From: Actinomycetes bacterium
GTDB lineage: Bacteria; Actinomycetota; Actinomycetes; Propionibacteriales; Propionibacteriaceae
Length of the DNA stretch: 61,642 bases
Assembly: GCA_023436925.1 (NCBI GenBank)
Contig: JAEZHJ010000035.1
Span: 1 to 61,642, forward strand
Direction of reading: 5' to 3'
The translations under genes were made by a program, and so were the position numbers. Every line of letters starts with the position of its first letter. Position 1 is the stretch's first letter. The notes under the pieces were generated by a model. That model was not told the origin of the DNA, did no database searches, and saw nothing but the letters and a program-made list of their open reading frames with translations. This document shows positions 26,643-35,887 of this stretch, piece by piece.

Positions 26643-27287
26643 CTATTCGCCGAACGGAAGCGGGTCGGGCGTGGCGTCCACACCGGCGACCTGGGCGATC
26701 AGCCGCTGCCGGTGGTGCCGGCGGCACAGTACCTGGTAGGAGACCTCGGCCTGCGGGGCACCGGTGTCCCCCACCACCACCTGGTCGCCCTCGACCACCA
26801 TCTTGCCGTCGACGATCCGGGCATTGTGGGTGGCCACGGCGCCGCACCAGCACCGCGGACGGACCTGCGCCATCTCCATCCGGTCGCACAGTTCCACGAG
26901 CCGGCGGGTGGCCGGGAAGAGTTCGGTCCGGAAGTCGCTCAGGATGCCGAAGCAGAACACCTCGATGTCGAGTTCGTCGGCGATCCGGGCCAGCTGGTCG
27001 ATGTGGGCCGGGGTGTAGAACTGGGTCTCGTCGCAGACCAGGAAGTCCACCCGCTGGCCGCTGCTCAGCTCGGCCACAAGGTAGTCCCAGAAGTCGAACT
27101 CGTCGTCCACCTCGATCGCCGCGGCGGTCAGCCCGATCCGGGAGGTGATGGTCGCCTCCCCGGCGCGGTCTCCTCGGGTGAACAGTCGCCCCGCGCGGCG
27201 GGCCCGGGTCTCGGTGTAGGCCACCTGGAGGGCGAGCGTGGACTTGCCGGAGTCCATGGGACCGGTGAAGAAGGTGAGATGTGCCAT
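26643..27287 (-). CDS. tdk: Thymidine kinase
   Basis: Phosphorylates thymidine (salvage route to dTMP). The 214-residue type II enzyme has the P-loop GPMDSGKST, the catalytic Glu in CDETQFY, the lasso-region residues and a zinc site formed by CWC (residues near 145) and the C-terminal CRRHH. The C-terminal ~20 residues extend slightly beyond the usual end. An AGGAGG-like site (from ctcctcc in the plus strand) precedes the ATG at 27287. It follows the phosphodiesterase gene by 10 bases, so they are probably one operon. Confidence 0.96.
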   Translation of the reverse strand: MAHLTFFTGPMDSGKSTLALQVAYTETRARRAGRLFTRGDRAGEATITSRIGLTAAAIEVDDEFDFWDYLVAELSSGQRVDFLVCDETQFYTPAHIDQLARIADELDIEVFCFGILSDFRTELFPATRRLVELCDRMEMAQVRPRCWCGAVATHNARIVDGKMVVEGDQVVVGDTGAPQAEVSYQVLCRRHHRQRLIAQVAGVDATPDPLPFGE

Positions 27288-27297
27288 GCCGTCCTCC

Positions 27298-28422
27298 TCA
27301 GCAGACCAGCAGGGGAACGAACATCTCGGCCGCGGTGAGCGACCCGTGCATGCCGACCAACCCGAGTTCCTTGGGCAGCCGGCGGCTCATCACCGCGCCG
27401 GGGCCGTGCATGGCGACCAGCACGTCGCCGAACCGGTCGGCCACGCGGGGGTTCCGGGGTCCGAACCAGCCGGCGGCGAAGGCCTCCTCGCGGGACACCA
27501 CCCAGGCCTGGTCGCCGAGCCGGTCCTGCCAGCGCGCCAGCACCTCGTCAGAGCGGCCGCGCCGCGCGTAGAGCTGCCGCAGCCGGCCCTCTCCGGCCAG
27601 GGCCGCTACCCCGGACAGGAGACCGGGCTCGTCCTCGACGACCACCCGGGCATCGGTCGGCACGTTGACCATGCCGTGGTCGCCGGTGATCACCAGCCGG
27701 GTCTGTGCCGGCAGCGCCGCTCGCAGCCCGGCGGCGAACTCGTCGCAGCGGGCCAGTGCCGCCAGCCAGGCCGGGGACCCGACCCCCTGGCTGTGCCCGG
27801 TGTGGTCCAGGGAGCGCTCGTAGCTGTAGACCAGGGACCGCTCCGCGCCCGCCGAGGCGCCGCTGGTCAGCGCGATCCGGGTCTCGTGGTCGTCCTCGTC
27901 CGCCACCCCGAGGAAGTGGGGGTCGCGCAGCGCCACCGTGGTCAGCCCGCTGCCCGCGAACCGGGCCGGACCGACCGAGGCCGTCCGGATCCCGGCGCCG
28001 GCCAGCCGTTCCAGGTAGGTCAGCTGCGGCTGGACGTCCAGGCCGTGGATGTCGGAGGGCCACTGCAGGGTGTTCAGCACCCGGCCGTCCGGCGGATAGC
28101 GGAAGGAGTAGCCGGCGACTCCGTGCTGGCCGGGGGTCAGGCCGGTACCCAGGCTGGTGATGCTGGTCGCGGTCGTACTGGGAACGCCGGAGGTGATCGG
28201 CGGCCGGGCGTCGGCCGCCAAGCCGCTCAGAAAGGGGGCGACACCGGCCCAGTGGTCGCGCTGCTCCCAGCCGAGGCCGTCGATCAGCAAGACCACATAG
28301 CGATCGGCGGACGGCAGGCCGAGCCGGTCCTCAGCGCCCGCCATGCCGAGCTGGAAGCCGATGCTGGGCAGCAGGTCGGCCAGGGTCCCGCTGCCGTAGG
28401 CCGGGATGACCGGATCGGTCAT
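27298..28422 (-). CDS. Alkaline phosphatase superfamily nucleotide pyrophosphatase/phosphodiesterase-like protein
   Basis: A 374-residue soluble enzyme of the type I phosphodiesterase/nucleotide pyrophosphatase fold. It shows a metal-binding Asp in LLIDGLGW, the Thr nucleophile region in SGVPSTTATSITSLGTG, and later metal ligands in DHTGHSQG, GDHGM and GMHGS. There is no signal peptide, so it acts in the cytoplasm or is released. The ATG overlaps the DUF5998 stop by four bases. The DUF5998 - phosphatase - thymidine kinase order suggests a nucleotide salvage link, but the substrate is not defined. Confidence 0.87.
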   Translation of the reverse strand: MTDPVIPAYGSGTLADLLPSIGFQLGMAGAEDRLGLPSADRYVVLLIDGLGWEQRDHWAGVAPFLSGLAADARPPITSGVPSTTATSITSLGTGLTPGQHGVAGYSFRYPPDGRVLNTLQWPSDIHGLDVQPQLTYLERLAGAGIRTASVGPARFAGSGLTTVALRDPHFLGVADEDDHETRIALTSGASAGAERSLVYSYERSLDHTGHSQGVGSPAWLAALARCDEFAAGLRAALPAQTRLVITGDHGMVNVPTDARVVVEDEPGLLSGVAALAGEGRLRQLYARRGRSDEVLARWQDRLGDQAWVVSREEAFAAGWFGPRNPRVADRFGDVLVAMHGPGAVMSRRLPKELGLVGMHGSLTAAEMFVPLLVC

Positions 28423-29003
28423 CGGGCGCCGGAGGCGAGCTGCAGTGCGGTGGCGAAGGCCACCAGCTCGCGAACCTTGGCCTCGCCATCGGCCGCCGCG
28501 CTGATCCGCACGGTGAGGTCGTCGGTGGCCAGGTCTCCGGAGTAGCCGTGGTCGGCCTCGCAGTTCGGGTCGCCGCACTGCGCCGGCTCCAGCTCGATGC
28601 GCCGGGTGGTCCCCCAGCCGATCGTCAGCCAGGCCTCCACCACCTTCGACCTGCGGGTGCCGTAGGACTCGGGGTGATCCACCACCTGGCTCAGGGCGAC
28701 CGAGCCGAGGCGGCCCAGCGGGACGGCCTCGGTGCTCGTGATCGCCCGCACCGGCTCGCCCGGGGCGGCGCTCTCGTCGGTGTGCCCGACCACCAGCCGG
28801 GTCGGGGTCAGGATCAGGACTGACAGGTGGCGCTGGATCTCGTCCTGGCTGAAGGTCGCCTCATGATGGACGAGGTGCGCCTCAACCGGTTCGGCTCCGC
28901 GCGCCAGCGACATGGCGTCCGCGATCAACTCGGGGAAGTACCCGCAGTCGCGGATCTCCTCCACGAGCGACGCAGGCAGCGCCAGACCGGGTCGTGGGCT
29001 CAT
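28419..29003 (-). CDS. DUF5998 family protein
   Basis: A 194-residue actinobacterial protein of unknown function. Recognisable blocks are EAHLVHHEATFSQDEIQRHL, the PTRLVVGHTDE strand and CGDPNCEADHGY, a His/Cys-containing loop that could bind a metal. A PH-like fold is possible from the strand pattern. It is the first gene of a unit with the phosphatase and thymidine kinase, overlapping the former by four bases. Confidence 0.85.
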   Translation of the reverse strand: MSPRPGLALPASLVEEIRDCGYFPELIADAMSLARGAEPVEAHLVHHEATFSQDEIQRHLSVLILTPTRLVVGHTDESAAPGEPVRAITSTEAVPLGRLGSVALSQVVDHPESYGTRRSKVVEAWLTIGWGTTRRIELEPAQCGDPNCEADHGYSGDLATDDLTVRISAAADGEAKVRELVAFATALQLASGAR

Positions 29004-29092
29004 TGCGCCATCTTTCCACGCCCACCGGTCGGGATGGGAAATCCGGACCCGGGCTGGCCTGCTGACCCGCCGGATCGCATACTCTGTCGCGG

Positions 29093-30130
29093 GTGAGCAC
29101 CCGTCCGTTCATCGCCGCCCGGATCGAGGAGGTCATCGACCGGATCGGCGAGCGCCTGTGGCGGGCGCTGGGGTGGCAGGAGCACGTCATCTCCTACACC
29201 GGCTACGGCACCCGGAACTCGGTCCGGGTACTGGGCCGGGTGGTGCTGATGCCGCGCCGGCCGCGAACCCGGCTTCGCAAGGCCACCCGCGAGTTCGTCA
29301 AGCGCCGAGGCTTCCGCAACTTCGTGACCGCCCCGTGTGTCCGGGTGCCGGTCACCGTGCGGATCGGCGGCCAGGTGATCAGCACGGTCTCCGACCGCGG
29401 TGGCTACATCGACCTGCGGATCCGCGACCACGGGCTCGAGCCGGGCTGGCAGAACGTCGAACTCCGCAGCGCACAGTCGAAGAAGGCGGTCGCGCCGGTG
29501 CAGGTGGTCGACGAGACCGAGACCTTCGGCATCGTCTCCGACATCGACGACACCGTGATCACCACCCTGCTCCCCCGCCCGCTGATCGCCTTCTGGAACA
29601 GCTTCATCCGCGACGAATCGGCCCGTCAGGCGGTGCCCGGCATGGCCCGGCTGTACACCGAACTGCTCGCCAGCCGGCCGGGTGCGCCGCTGGTCTACCT
29701 GTCCACCGGCGCCTGGAACACCCACCCCTTCCTGTCGCGCTTCCTCAAGCGCCACGGCTACCCCGCCGGTGCGATGCTGATGACCGACTGGGGGCCGACG
29801 AACACCGGCTGGTTCCGCTCCGGCCTGCAGCACAAGCGCGAGTCGCTGCTGCAGCTCACCCGCGACTTCCCGAACATCAGGTGGGTGCTGGTCGGCGACG
29901 ACGGCCAGCACGACCCGGCCATCTACGGCGAGTTCGCCTCCGTGGCGCGTGACAACGTCCGTGCCATCGCGATCCGGCAACTCAGCCCGGCCGAGCAGGT
30001 CCTGGCCCACGGCACCACCACGTCCCTGCAGGAAGAGGACGAGGATGCGCCGCCCGACGTGCCGGTGCGGAGCGCGCCGGACGGCCGGGGGCTGCTCGCC
30101 CAGTTGCGGGACCTGCCCGAGCTCTCCTGA
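29093..30130 (+). CDS. App1/DUF2183-family phosphatase
   Basis: A 345-residue protein whose C-terminal domain is the App1-type HAD-like phosphatase. It has VSDIDDTV (catalytic Asp pair), the SPxxLSTGAWNT-like segment YLSTGAWNT, KRESL (Lys) and the metal motif VGDDGQHDPAIY. Yeast App1 is a phosphatidate phosphatase; the bacterial substrate is uncertain. The N-terminal ~140 residues form a beta-rich domain. TACTCT at 29080-29085 sits seven bases before the GTG, so a leaderless start is likely. The C-terminal ~40 residues are acidic and low-complexity. Confidence 0.88.
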   Translation: MSTRPFIAARIEEVIDRIGERLWRALGWQEHVISYTGYGTRNSVRVLGRVVLMPRRPRTRLRKATREFVKRRGFRNFVTAPCVRVPVTVRIGGQVISTVSDRGGYIDLRIRDHGLEPGWQNVELRSAQSKKAVAPVQVVDETETFGIVSDIDDTVITTLLPRPLIAFWNSFIRDESARQAVPGMARLYTELLASRPGAPLVYLSTGAWNTHPFLSRFLKRHGYPAGAMLMTDWGPTNTGWFRSGLQHKRESLLQLTRDFPNIRWVLVGDDGQHDPAIYGEFASVARDNVRAIAIRQLSPAEQVLAHGTTTSLQEEDEDAPPDVPVRSAPDGRGLLAQLRDLPELS

Positions 30131-30220
30131 CCCCGCGCCGGGCGCGTCCGGTCGATCGGCCCGCGGTGGCTGCGGCAGAATCAAGGGGCCCCGCCGGGGG
30201 CACGAGGAGATGAGAAGAAC

Positions 30221-32656
30221 ATGGCCAAGCCGCCGGTTGAAGACGAGGTGGCCGAACGGATCGTCGACATCGACGTGTCCGCCGAGATGGAGAACAGCTA
30301 CCTGGAGTACGCCTACTCGGTGATCTACTCCCGTGCGCTGCCGGACGCCCGCGACGGGCTGAAACCGGTCCAGCGCCGGATCCTCTACACGATGGACGAG
30401 ATGCGGATCCGTCCCGACGCCTCCCACGTCAAGTGCGCCCGGGTGGTCGGCCAGGTGATGGGCAAGCTCCACCCGCACGGCGACTCGGCGATCTACGACG
30501 CCCTGGTGCGGCTGGGCCAGCCGTGGGCGATGCGGCTTCCGGTGGTGGACGGCCACGGCAACTTCGGTTCGCTGGATTCCGGCCCGGCCGCGATGCGGTA
30601 CACAGAGTGCCGGATGGCCCCCGCCGCGGTGGCGATGACCGCCGGGCTGGCGGAGAACACCGTCGACTTCCGCCCGAACTACGACGGCAAGGAGACCGAG
30701 CCGGTCGTGTTGCCGGCGGCCTTCCCGAACCTGCTCGTGAACGGCACCACCGGGATCGCGGTCGGGATGGCGACGAACATCCCGCCGCACAACCTGGTCG
30801 AGACCGTGCAGGCCTGCAAGCACCTGTTGCGCCATCCTGACGCGACTGTCGACGACCTGATGCGCTTCATGCCCGGCCCCGACCTGCCCGGCGGGGGCAA
30901 GATCATCGGCCTGGACGGGATCCGGGAGGCCTACGCGACCGGCCGGGGCGTGTTCCGGGTGCGGGCGAGCGCCCGGATCGAGCAGGTGACGCCGCGCCGC
31001 AAGGGCATCATCGTCACCGAACTGCCGTACATGGTCGGCCCGGAGCGGATCATGGAGCAGGTCAAGAACCTGGTCCAGAGCAAGAAGCTCAGCGGGATCA
31101 GCGACATCAAGGACCTCACCGACCTGGCCAACGGCACCCGCCTGGTGATCGAGGTCAAGAACGGCATCAACCCCGAGGCGCTGCTGGAACAGCTCTACCG
31201 GCTGACCAAGCTGGAGGACTCGTTCGGGATCAATGCGGTCGCCCTGGTCAACGGGCAGCCGGCGACGATGACCCTGAAGGAGCTGCTCGAGGTCTATCTG
31301 GAGCATCGCGTCGAGGTGATCCGGCGCCGCTCCGCCTTCCGGCGCGACAAGGCCTCCGACCGGTTGCACCTGGTCGAGGGCCTGCTGATCGCGATCGTCG
31401 ACATCGACGACGTGATCGCCATCATCCGCAGCTCCGACGATGCCGCCCAGGCCCGCACCCGGCTGATGGAAGCCTTCGAGCTGACCGAGACCCAGACCAA
31501 CTACATCCTCGACATGCAGTTGCGCCGGCTCACCAAGTTCAGCCGGATCGAGCTGGAGGCCGAGCGGGAGCAGCTGCTCAACACCATCGCCGAGCTGCAG
31601 GCCATCCTGGACAGCCCGGAGCGGCAGCGCGAGGTCGTCGCCGCCGAGCTGGACGAGGTGGCCCGCACCCACGGCACCCCGCGCCGGACGGTGCTGCTGG
31701 AGTCGGCCGGGTCGCCGGCCAAGGCGGCGGCCGCGTCCCTGGAGATCGCCGACGACCCGTGCTGGGTGCTGCTGTCCTCGGCCGGGCTGCTGGCCCGGGC
31801 CGACACCGCCGACCCGCTGCCGAGCTCGGGCCCGCGCGCGGTGCACGACGTCGTGGTCTCGGCGGCCCGGACCACGGCCCGCGGCGAGTACGGCGCGCTG
31901 ACCAGCGCCGGACGCCTGATCCGCTGCCAGGCGATCGACCTGCCGTCGGTGCCGGTGACGGCGACCGCCCCGAACCTGCAGGGCGGATCGCTGGCCGGCG
32001 AACTGGTCGACCTGCAGCCCGGCGAGCGCATCCTGGCGCTCACCAGCCTGTCGGCCGACACCTTCGGCTGGGCGCTGGGCACCGCCTCCGGCGTGGTGAA
32101 ACGGGTCACCCCCGACCTGTTGACCAAGGACGCCTGGGAGATCATCCGGCTCGAGGACGGCGACTCGGTGGTCGGCGCCGTCGAACTGCTGCACGACCTG
32201 GACGAACTGGTCTTCGTGACCTCCGACGCCCAGCTGCTGCACTTCCCGGCCAGCGGGGTGCGGCCGCAGGGTCGCACCGGTGGCGGTATCGCCGGCATCA
32301 AGCTCGCCCGCGGCGCCCGGGTGGTGTTCTTCGGCGCCTCGGCGACCAGCGACTCGGTGGTGGTCTCGGTCGCGGGTTCGTCCAGCGCCCTGCCCGGCAC
32401 CGAGCCGGGCACCGTCAAGGTGACCAGGTTCGCCGAGTACCCCGGCAAGGGCCGGGCCACCGGCGGGGTGCGCTGCCACCGGTTCCTGAAGGGCGAGGAC
32501 ACCCTGGTGCTGGGCTGGGTCGGTGCCGAGCCGGCGGTTGCGGCCGCGGCCAGCGGCAGCCCGATCGAGTTGCCCGCGCCCGACCCCAGACGCGACGGCT
32601 CCGGCTCCCCCGCGGGCCAGCCCATCGCCGCCGTCGGGTCGCGCTACCACGGCTGA
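30221..32656 (+). CDS. parC: DNA topoisomerase IV subunit A (ParC/GyrA family)
   Basis: The DNA-cleaving subunit of a type II topoisomerase, 811 residues. The active-site Tyr127 lies in AAMRYTECRM, preceded by PDARDGLKPVQRRIL and HPHGDSAIYDALVRL in the winged-helix domain. The tower and coiled coil end near residue 480, and the C-terminal half is a beta-pinwheel-like domain with degenerate repeats. The partner B subunit is encoded convergently 0.7 kb away. In actinobacteria this pair is separate from gyrA-gyrB near dnaA, so ParC/ParE is the likeliest name. A GAGGAG and GAGAAG stretch precedes the ATG. Confidence 0.94.
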   Translation: MAKPPVEDEVAERIVDIDVSAEMENSYLEYAYSVIYSRALPDARDGLKPVQRRILYTMDEMRIRPDASHVKCARVVGQVMGKLHPHGDSAIYDALVRLGQPWAMRLPVVDGHGNFGSLDSGPAAMRYTECRMAPAAVAMTAGLAENTVDFRPNYDGKETEPVVLPAAFPNLLVNGTTGIAVGMATNIPPHNLVETVQACKHLLRHPDATVDDLMRFMPGPDLPGGGKIIGLDGIREAYATGRGVFRVRASARIEQVTPRRKGIIVTELPYMVGPERIMEQVKNLVQSKKLSGISDIKDLTDLANGTRLVIEVKNGINPEALLEQLYRLTKLEDSFGINAVALVNGQPATMTLKELLEVYLEHRVEVIRRRSAFRRDKASDRLHLVEGLLIAIVDIDDVIAIIRSSDDAAQARTRLMEAFELTETQTNYILDMQLRRLTKFSRIELEAEREQLLNTIAELQAILDSPERQREVVAAELDEVARTHGTPRRTVLLESAGSPAKAAAASLEIADDPCWVLLSSAGLLARADTADPLPSSGPRAVHDVVVSAARTTARGEYGALTSAGRLIRCQAIDLPSVPVTATAPNLQGGSLAGELVDLQPGERILALTSLSADTFGWALGTASGVVKRVTPDLLTKDAWEIIRLEDGDSVVGAVELLHDLDELVFVTSDAQLLHFPASGVRPQGRTGGGIAGIKLARGARVVFFGASATSDSVVVSVAGSSSALPGTEPGTVKVTRFAEYPGKGRATGGVRCHRFLKGEDTLVLGWVGAEPAVAAAASGSPIELPAPDPRRDGSGSPAGQPIAAVGSRYHG

Positions 32657-32732
32657 GCGGACGGCTCAACCGGCGCCGGTCCGCCATGATCCGGCGCTGG
32701 AGCGGGGTCGGCGGCGCCCGTAAGGTGGGCGC

Positions 32733-33224
32733 GTGGACTCCTCCTTCGACGACCTGCTCGCCGCCAACCTGCGTTACGCCACCTCGGCGCCACGCAACTT
32801 CGACGGCTACGCCCACGCCGGGGTCGCCGTGGTCACCTGCATGGACTCCCGGCTGCAGCCGCTGGAGATGATCGGGCTCTACCTCGGGGAGGCAAAGATC
32901 CTGCGCACCCCCGGCGGGCACGTCGGGACCGAGGCGCTGAACGGCTGCATCCTGGCGGTCAACCTGCTGCGGGTGGACCGGATCCTGGTGATCACCCACA
33001 CCCGTTGCGCGATGGCGGGCGACGAGGAGGACCTGCTGCGCCGGATCAAGGACGCCTCCGGCACTGATCCGGGCGACCTGCACCTGGGGGCCGACCCGGA
33101 CCAGCTGAGCCGGCTCAAGGCGGACGTGGCGCTGCTCGCCTCCCACCCGCTGATCGCAGGGCGGGCCAGCGTGGGTGGTTTCCGCTACGACGTCGACACC
33201 GGCCGGCTCGAGCAGCTCTGCTGA
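32733..33224 (+). CDS. Beta-class carbonic anhydrase
   Basis: Interconverts CO2 and bicarbonate with a zinc ion. The 163-residue protein has all ligands: Cys36 with Asp38 and Arg40 in VTCMDSR, and His89 with Cys92 in THTRC. The protein is short compared with plant-type enzymes, as usual for the clade related to Rv1284. TAAGGT at 32721-32726 lies six bases before the GTG, suggesting leaderless translation. It sits between parC and parE but shows no obvious functional link to them. Confidence 0.94.
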   Translation: MDSSFDDLLAANLRYATSAPRNFDGYAHAGVAVVTCMDSRLQPLEMIGLYLGEAKILRTPGGHVGTEALNGCILAVNLLRVDRILVITHTRCAMAGDEEDLLRRIKDASGTDPGDLHLGADPDQLSRLKADVALLASHPLIAGRASVGGFRYDVDTGRLEQLC

Positions 33225-33245
33225 GCCGACGGCCGGGGCGGGCGG

Positions 33246-33350
33246 TCAGGCCACGTCCCCCTGCCGCGCCAGGTCATCGGCTGAAGTGAAGGCCGCCAGC
33301 ACGTCGGGGGCGTCCGTGCGACGCAGCGGGCGCAGCACGGGGTCGGTCAC
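33246..33350 (-). pseudogene. Truncated GNAT acetyltransferase remnant
   Basis: A 34-codon open frame with a GTG start two bases after the parE stop. Its product resembles the first strand and helix of GNAT acetyltransferases (PVLRPLRRTDAPDVLAAF ... LARQGDVA) and then ends in a stop. The rest of the acetyltransferase fold is absent, because the convergent carbonic anhydrase gene ends only 21 bases away. This looks like the 5' stump of a deleted gene. The family call rests on a short match. Confidence 0.5.
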
Positions 33351-33352
33351 CC

Positions 33353-35428
33353 TCAGGCGTCGATCCGCTCGGCGTCCAGGGCGTAGGCGCCCTCGATGAT
33401 GAACTGCTTGCGGGGCGCCACGTCGTTGCCCATCAGCTTCTCGAAGACGGACTCGGCGGCGGCTGCCTCGTCCACGGTGATCCGACGCAGGGTGCGGTGG
33501 CGCGGGTTCATCGTGGTGTCGGAGAGCTGGTCGGCGTCCATCTCGCCCAGGCCCTTGTAGCGCTGGGGTTCCTTGAAGGAGACCCCCCGCTTGGTGAGCT
33601 CGGCCAGCTTCCGGCGGTACTCGGCCTCGTTGTAGGTGTAGATGAACCGCTCCTGGCCCTTGCGCGGGTTGATCAGCTCGAACCGGTGCAACGGCGGGAC
33701 GGCGGTGTAGACCCGTCCGGCCTCGAGCAGGGGGCGCATGTACTTGAAGAAGAGCGTGGTCAACAGCGTGCGGATGTGGGCGCCGTCCGCGTCCGCGTCC
33801 GCCATGAAGATGACCTTGTTGTAGCGGGCCTGCTCGATGTCGAAGGAGCGGCCCGAGCCGGCGCCGACCACCTGGATGATGGACGCGCACTCGACGTTCT
33901 TCAGCATCTCGCCGACCGACGCCTTCTGGACGTTGAGGATCTTCCCGCGGATCGGCAGCAGCGCTTGGAACTCGGAGTCGCGGGCGAGCTTGGCGGTGCC
34001 CAGCGCCGAGTTGCCCTCCACGATGAACAGTTCGGTCCGGTCGAGGTCGGTGCTGCGGCAGTCGGCGAGCTTGGCGGGCAGCGAGCTGGACTCCAGCGCA
34101 TTCTTGCGGCGCTGTGCGTCGCGGTGGGCACGGGCCTGCAGGCGGGTCCGGGAGGCGCCGACCACCTTCTCCATGACCGCCCTGGCCTGGCTGCGCTGGG
34201 CGGCCCGGGTGGAGGTCAGGAAGCCGGTCAGCTCGTTCTCGACGATCCGGGCGACCAGCCGCATCACCGGCGGGGTGCCGAGCACCTCCTTGGTCTGGCC
34301 CTCGAACTGCGGCTCGGCCAGCCGGACCGTGACGACGGCGGTGAGGCCTTCCATGACGTCGTCCTTGATGACCTCTTCGCCAGCCTTCAGCAGCCGGGTG
34401 CCGTCCAGCGACCGGGCGAAGGCGCGCACCAGGCCGCGCTCGAAGCCGGTGACGTGGGTGCCGCCCTTGCTGGTCGCGATGATGTTCACGAACGAGGCGA
34501 CCCTGGTGTCGTAGCCGGTGCCCCAGCGCAGTGCGACGTCGACGTCGACGGTGCGCTCCACGTCGGTGGGGGTCATCGCGCCGTTGTCGTCCAGCATCGG
34601 CACGGTCTCGGTGAAGCCGTCGCTGCCGCCGAGCCGGATCACGTCGGTCAACGGCGGGTCGGTGGCCAGGAAATCGCAGAACTCCGAGATCCCGCCGTCG
34701 TGGCGGAAGACCTCGGTGACCGGCTCGGCGGAGCGCGCGTCGGTCACCTGCAGTTCCAGGCCGGGGACCAGGAAGCTGGTCTGCCGGGCCCGGTCGAGCA
34801 GCTGCTTCAGCGACAGCTCGGCGCCCTTGAGGAAGATCTGCCGGTCGGGCCAGTAGCGGACGCGTGTGCCGGTGGCGCCCTTGGCCGTGCGGCCGATCTT
34901 GCGCAGTCCGCCACCGGGGGTGAACGGGGCGTCGGGGCCGTCGCCGTCGAAAATTCCCGGCACGCCGCGCCGGAAGCTCATCGCGTGGGTGGCGCCGTTG
35001 CGGTCGACCTCGACGTCGAGCCGCGCGGACAGCGCGTTCACCACCGACGCACCCACGCCGTGCAGACCGCCGGTGGCGTTGTAGGAGCCGGCGCCGAACT
35101 TGCCGCCGGCGTGCAGCTTGGTGAAGACCACCTCGACCCCGGACAGCTTCGTCCGCGGCTCGATGTCGACCGGGATGCCCCGGGCCCGGTCGACCACCTG
35201 GATGCTGCCGTCACCGTCCAGCCGGATATCGATCCTCGACCCGAAACCCGCCAGTGCCTCGTCGACGGAGTTGTCGATGATCTCCCACAGGCAATGCATC
35301 AGGCCCTTGGTGTCGGTGGAGCCGATGTACATCGCAGGACGCTTGCGGACGGCTTCGAGCCCTTCCAGAACCAGCAGGTGTCGGGCTTCGTAGTCGCGGC
35401 CCTCCGCCGCCCGGGTAGTCGTCGTCAC
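33353..35428 (-). CDS. parE: DNA topoisomerase IV subunit B (ParE/GyrB family)
   Basis: The ATPase subunit of the type II topoisomerase, 691 residues. The GHKL ATPase domain shows EIIDNSVDEALAG, DRARGIPVDIEP and the GGLHGVGASVVNALS loop, followed by the transducer (FVNIIATSKGGTH). The TOPRIM part carries FIVEGNSALGTAK and the metal motif FMADADADGAHI. The GTG at 35428 is supported by TAATCT seven bases upstream. A longer in-frame extension upstream is antisense to other genes and rejected. The pair with parC suggests one decatenating enzyme. A truncated acetyltransferase follows immediately. Confidence 0.94.
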   Translation of the reverse strand: MTTTTRAAEGRDYEARHLLVLEGLEAVRKRPAMYIGSTDTKGLMHCLWEIIDNSVDEALAGFGSRIDIRLDGDGSIQVVDRARGIPVDIEPRTKLSGVEVVFTKLHAGGKFGAGSYNATGGLHGVGASVVNALSARLDVEVDRNGATHAMSFRRGVPGIFDGDGPDAPFTPGGGLRKIGRTAKGATGTRVRYWPDRQIFLKGAELSLKQLLDRARQTSFLVPGLELQVTDARSAEPVTEVFRHDGGISEFCDFLATDPPLTDVIRLGGSDGFTETVPMLDDNGAMTPTDVERTVDVDVALRWGTGYDTRVASFVNIIATSKGGTHVTGFERGLVRAFARSLDGTRLLKAGEEVIKDDVMEGLTAVVTVRLAEPQFEGQTKEVLGTPPVMRLVARIVENELTGFLTSTRAAQRSQARAVMEKVVGASRTRLQARAHRDAQRRKNALESSSLPAKLADCRSTDLDRTELFIVEGNSALGTAKLARDSEFQALLPIRGKILNVQKASVGEMLKNVECASIIQVVGAGSGRSFDIEQARYNKVIFMADADADGAHIRTLLTTLFFKYMRPLLEAGRVYTAVPPLHRFELINPRKGQERFIYTYNEAEYRRKLAELTKRGVSFKEPQRYKGLGEMDADQLSDTTMNPRHRTLRRITVDEAAAAESVFEKLMGNDVAPRKQFIIEGAYALDAERIDA

Positions 35429-35620
35429 TCGGCTGAGATTATCTCGCCGGTGTAACAGTTTGGTGGAGGTCGTGCAACGGTGTCGGTACCGGTCGGGGCT
35501 GTCAGCGCGACCACCTAGACTGGAAGTGCATGGATCAGCGAGGGGGAACATTTCCTGAGGTTTTGCGTTGTTGCATGCAGGGAATGCTGGTGATGACCTG
35601 GCGATGAGAGTGAGGACCCG

Positions 35621-35812
35621 ATGAGCACACATGTTCTTGACGCACTGACCGCTACTGACCGGTGCGACCGTTGCGGTGCCCAGGCCTACGTTCGGGTCAC
35701 TCTTCCGTCCGGTGGCGAGCTCCTCTTCTGCGGCCACCACGGCCGGGCGCACTCGGCGAAGCTGAGCCAGGTCGCGCTGAAGATCCACGACGAGACCGAC
35801 AAGCTTTCCTGA
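35621..35812 (+). CDS. Small conserved zinc-ribbon protein (DUF7455-like)
   Basis: A 63-residue protein with CDRCGAQAYVRVTLPSGGELLF and CGHHGRAH, giving a Cys/His set that should bind zinc. This protein is strongly conserved in actinobacteria next to parE/sigA but has no known role. A GTGAGG-type ribosome site lies before the ATG, and a -10-like TAGACT occurs at 35516-35521, about 100 bases upstream, implying a real 5' leader. A strong terminator follows, so it is a single-gene transcript. Confidence 0.88.
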   Translation: MSTHVLDALTATDRCDRCGAQAYVRVTLPSGGELLFCGHHGRAHSAKLSQVALKIHDETDKLS

Positions 35813-35826
35813 TCCGTCGCTTCTGG

Positions 35827-35857
35827 CAGCGGCCCCGGCTTCCTGCCGGGGCCGCTG
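35827..35857 (+). terminator. Terminator after the small zinc-ribbon gene
   Basis: A perfect 13-base-pair stem (CAGCGGCCCCGGC and its complement) with a five-base loop, followed by TCGTCT, starts 14 bases after the stop codon. Confidence 0.85.
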
Positions 35858-35887
35858 TCGTCTCCCGGCCGGACTACAGTGACGGCC

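Noticed and set aside
29000..32650. 1216-codon open frame antisense to the App1-type gene and parC
   Set aside because: Same shadow effect. The plus strand holds clear App1 and ParC motifs including Tyr127.
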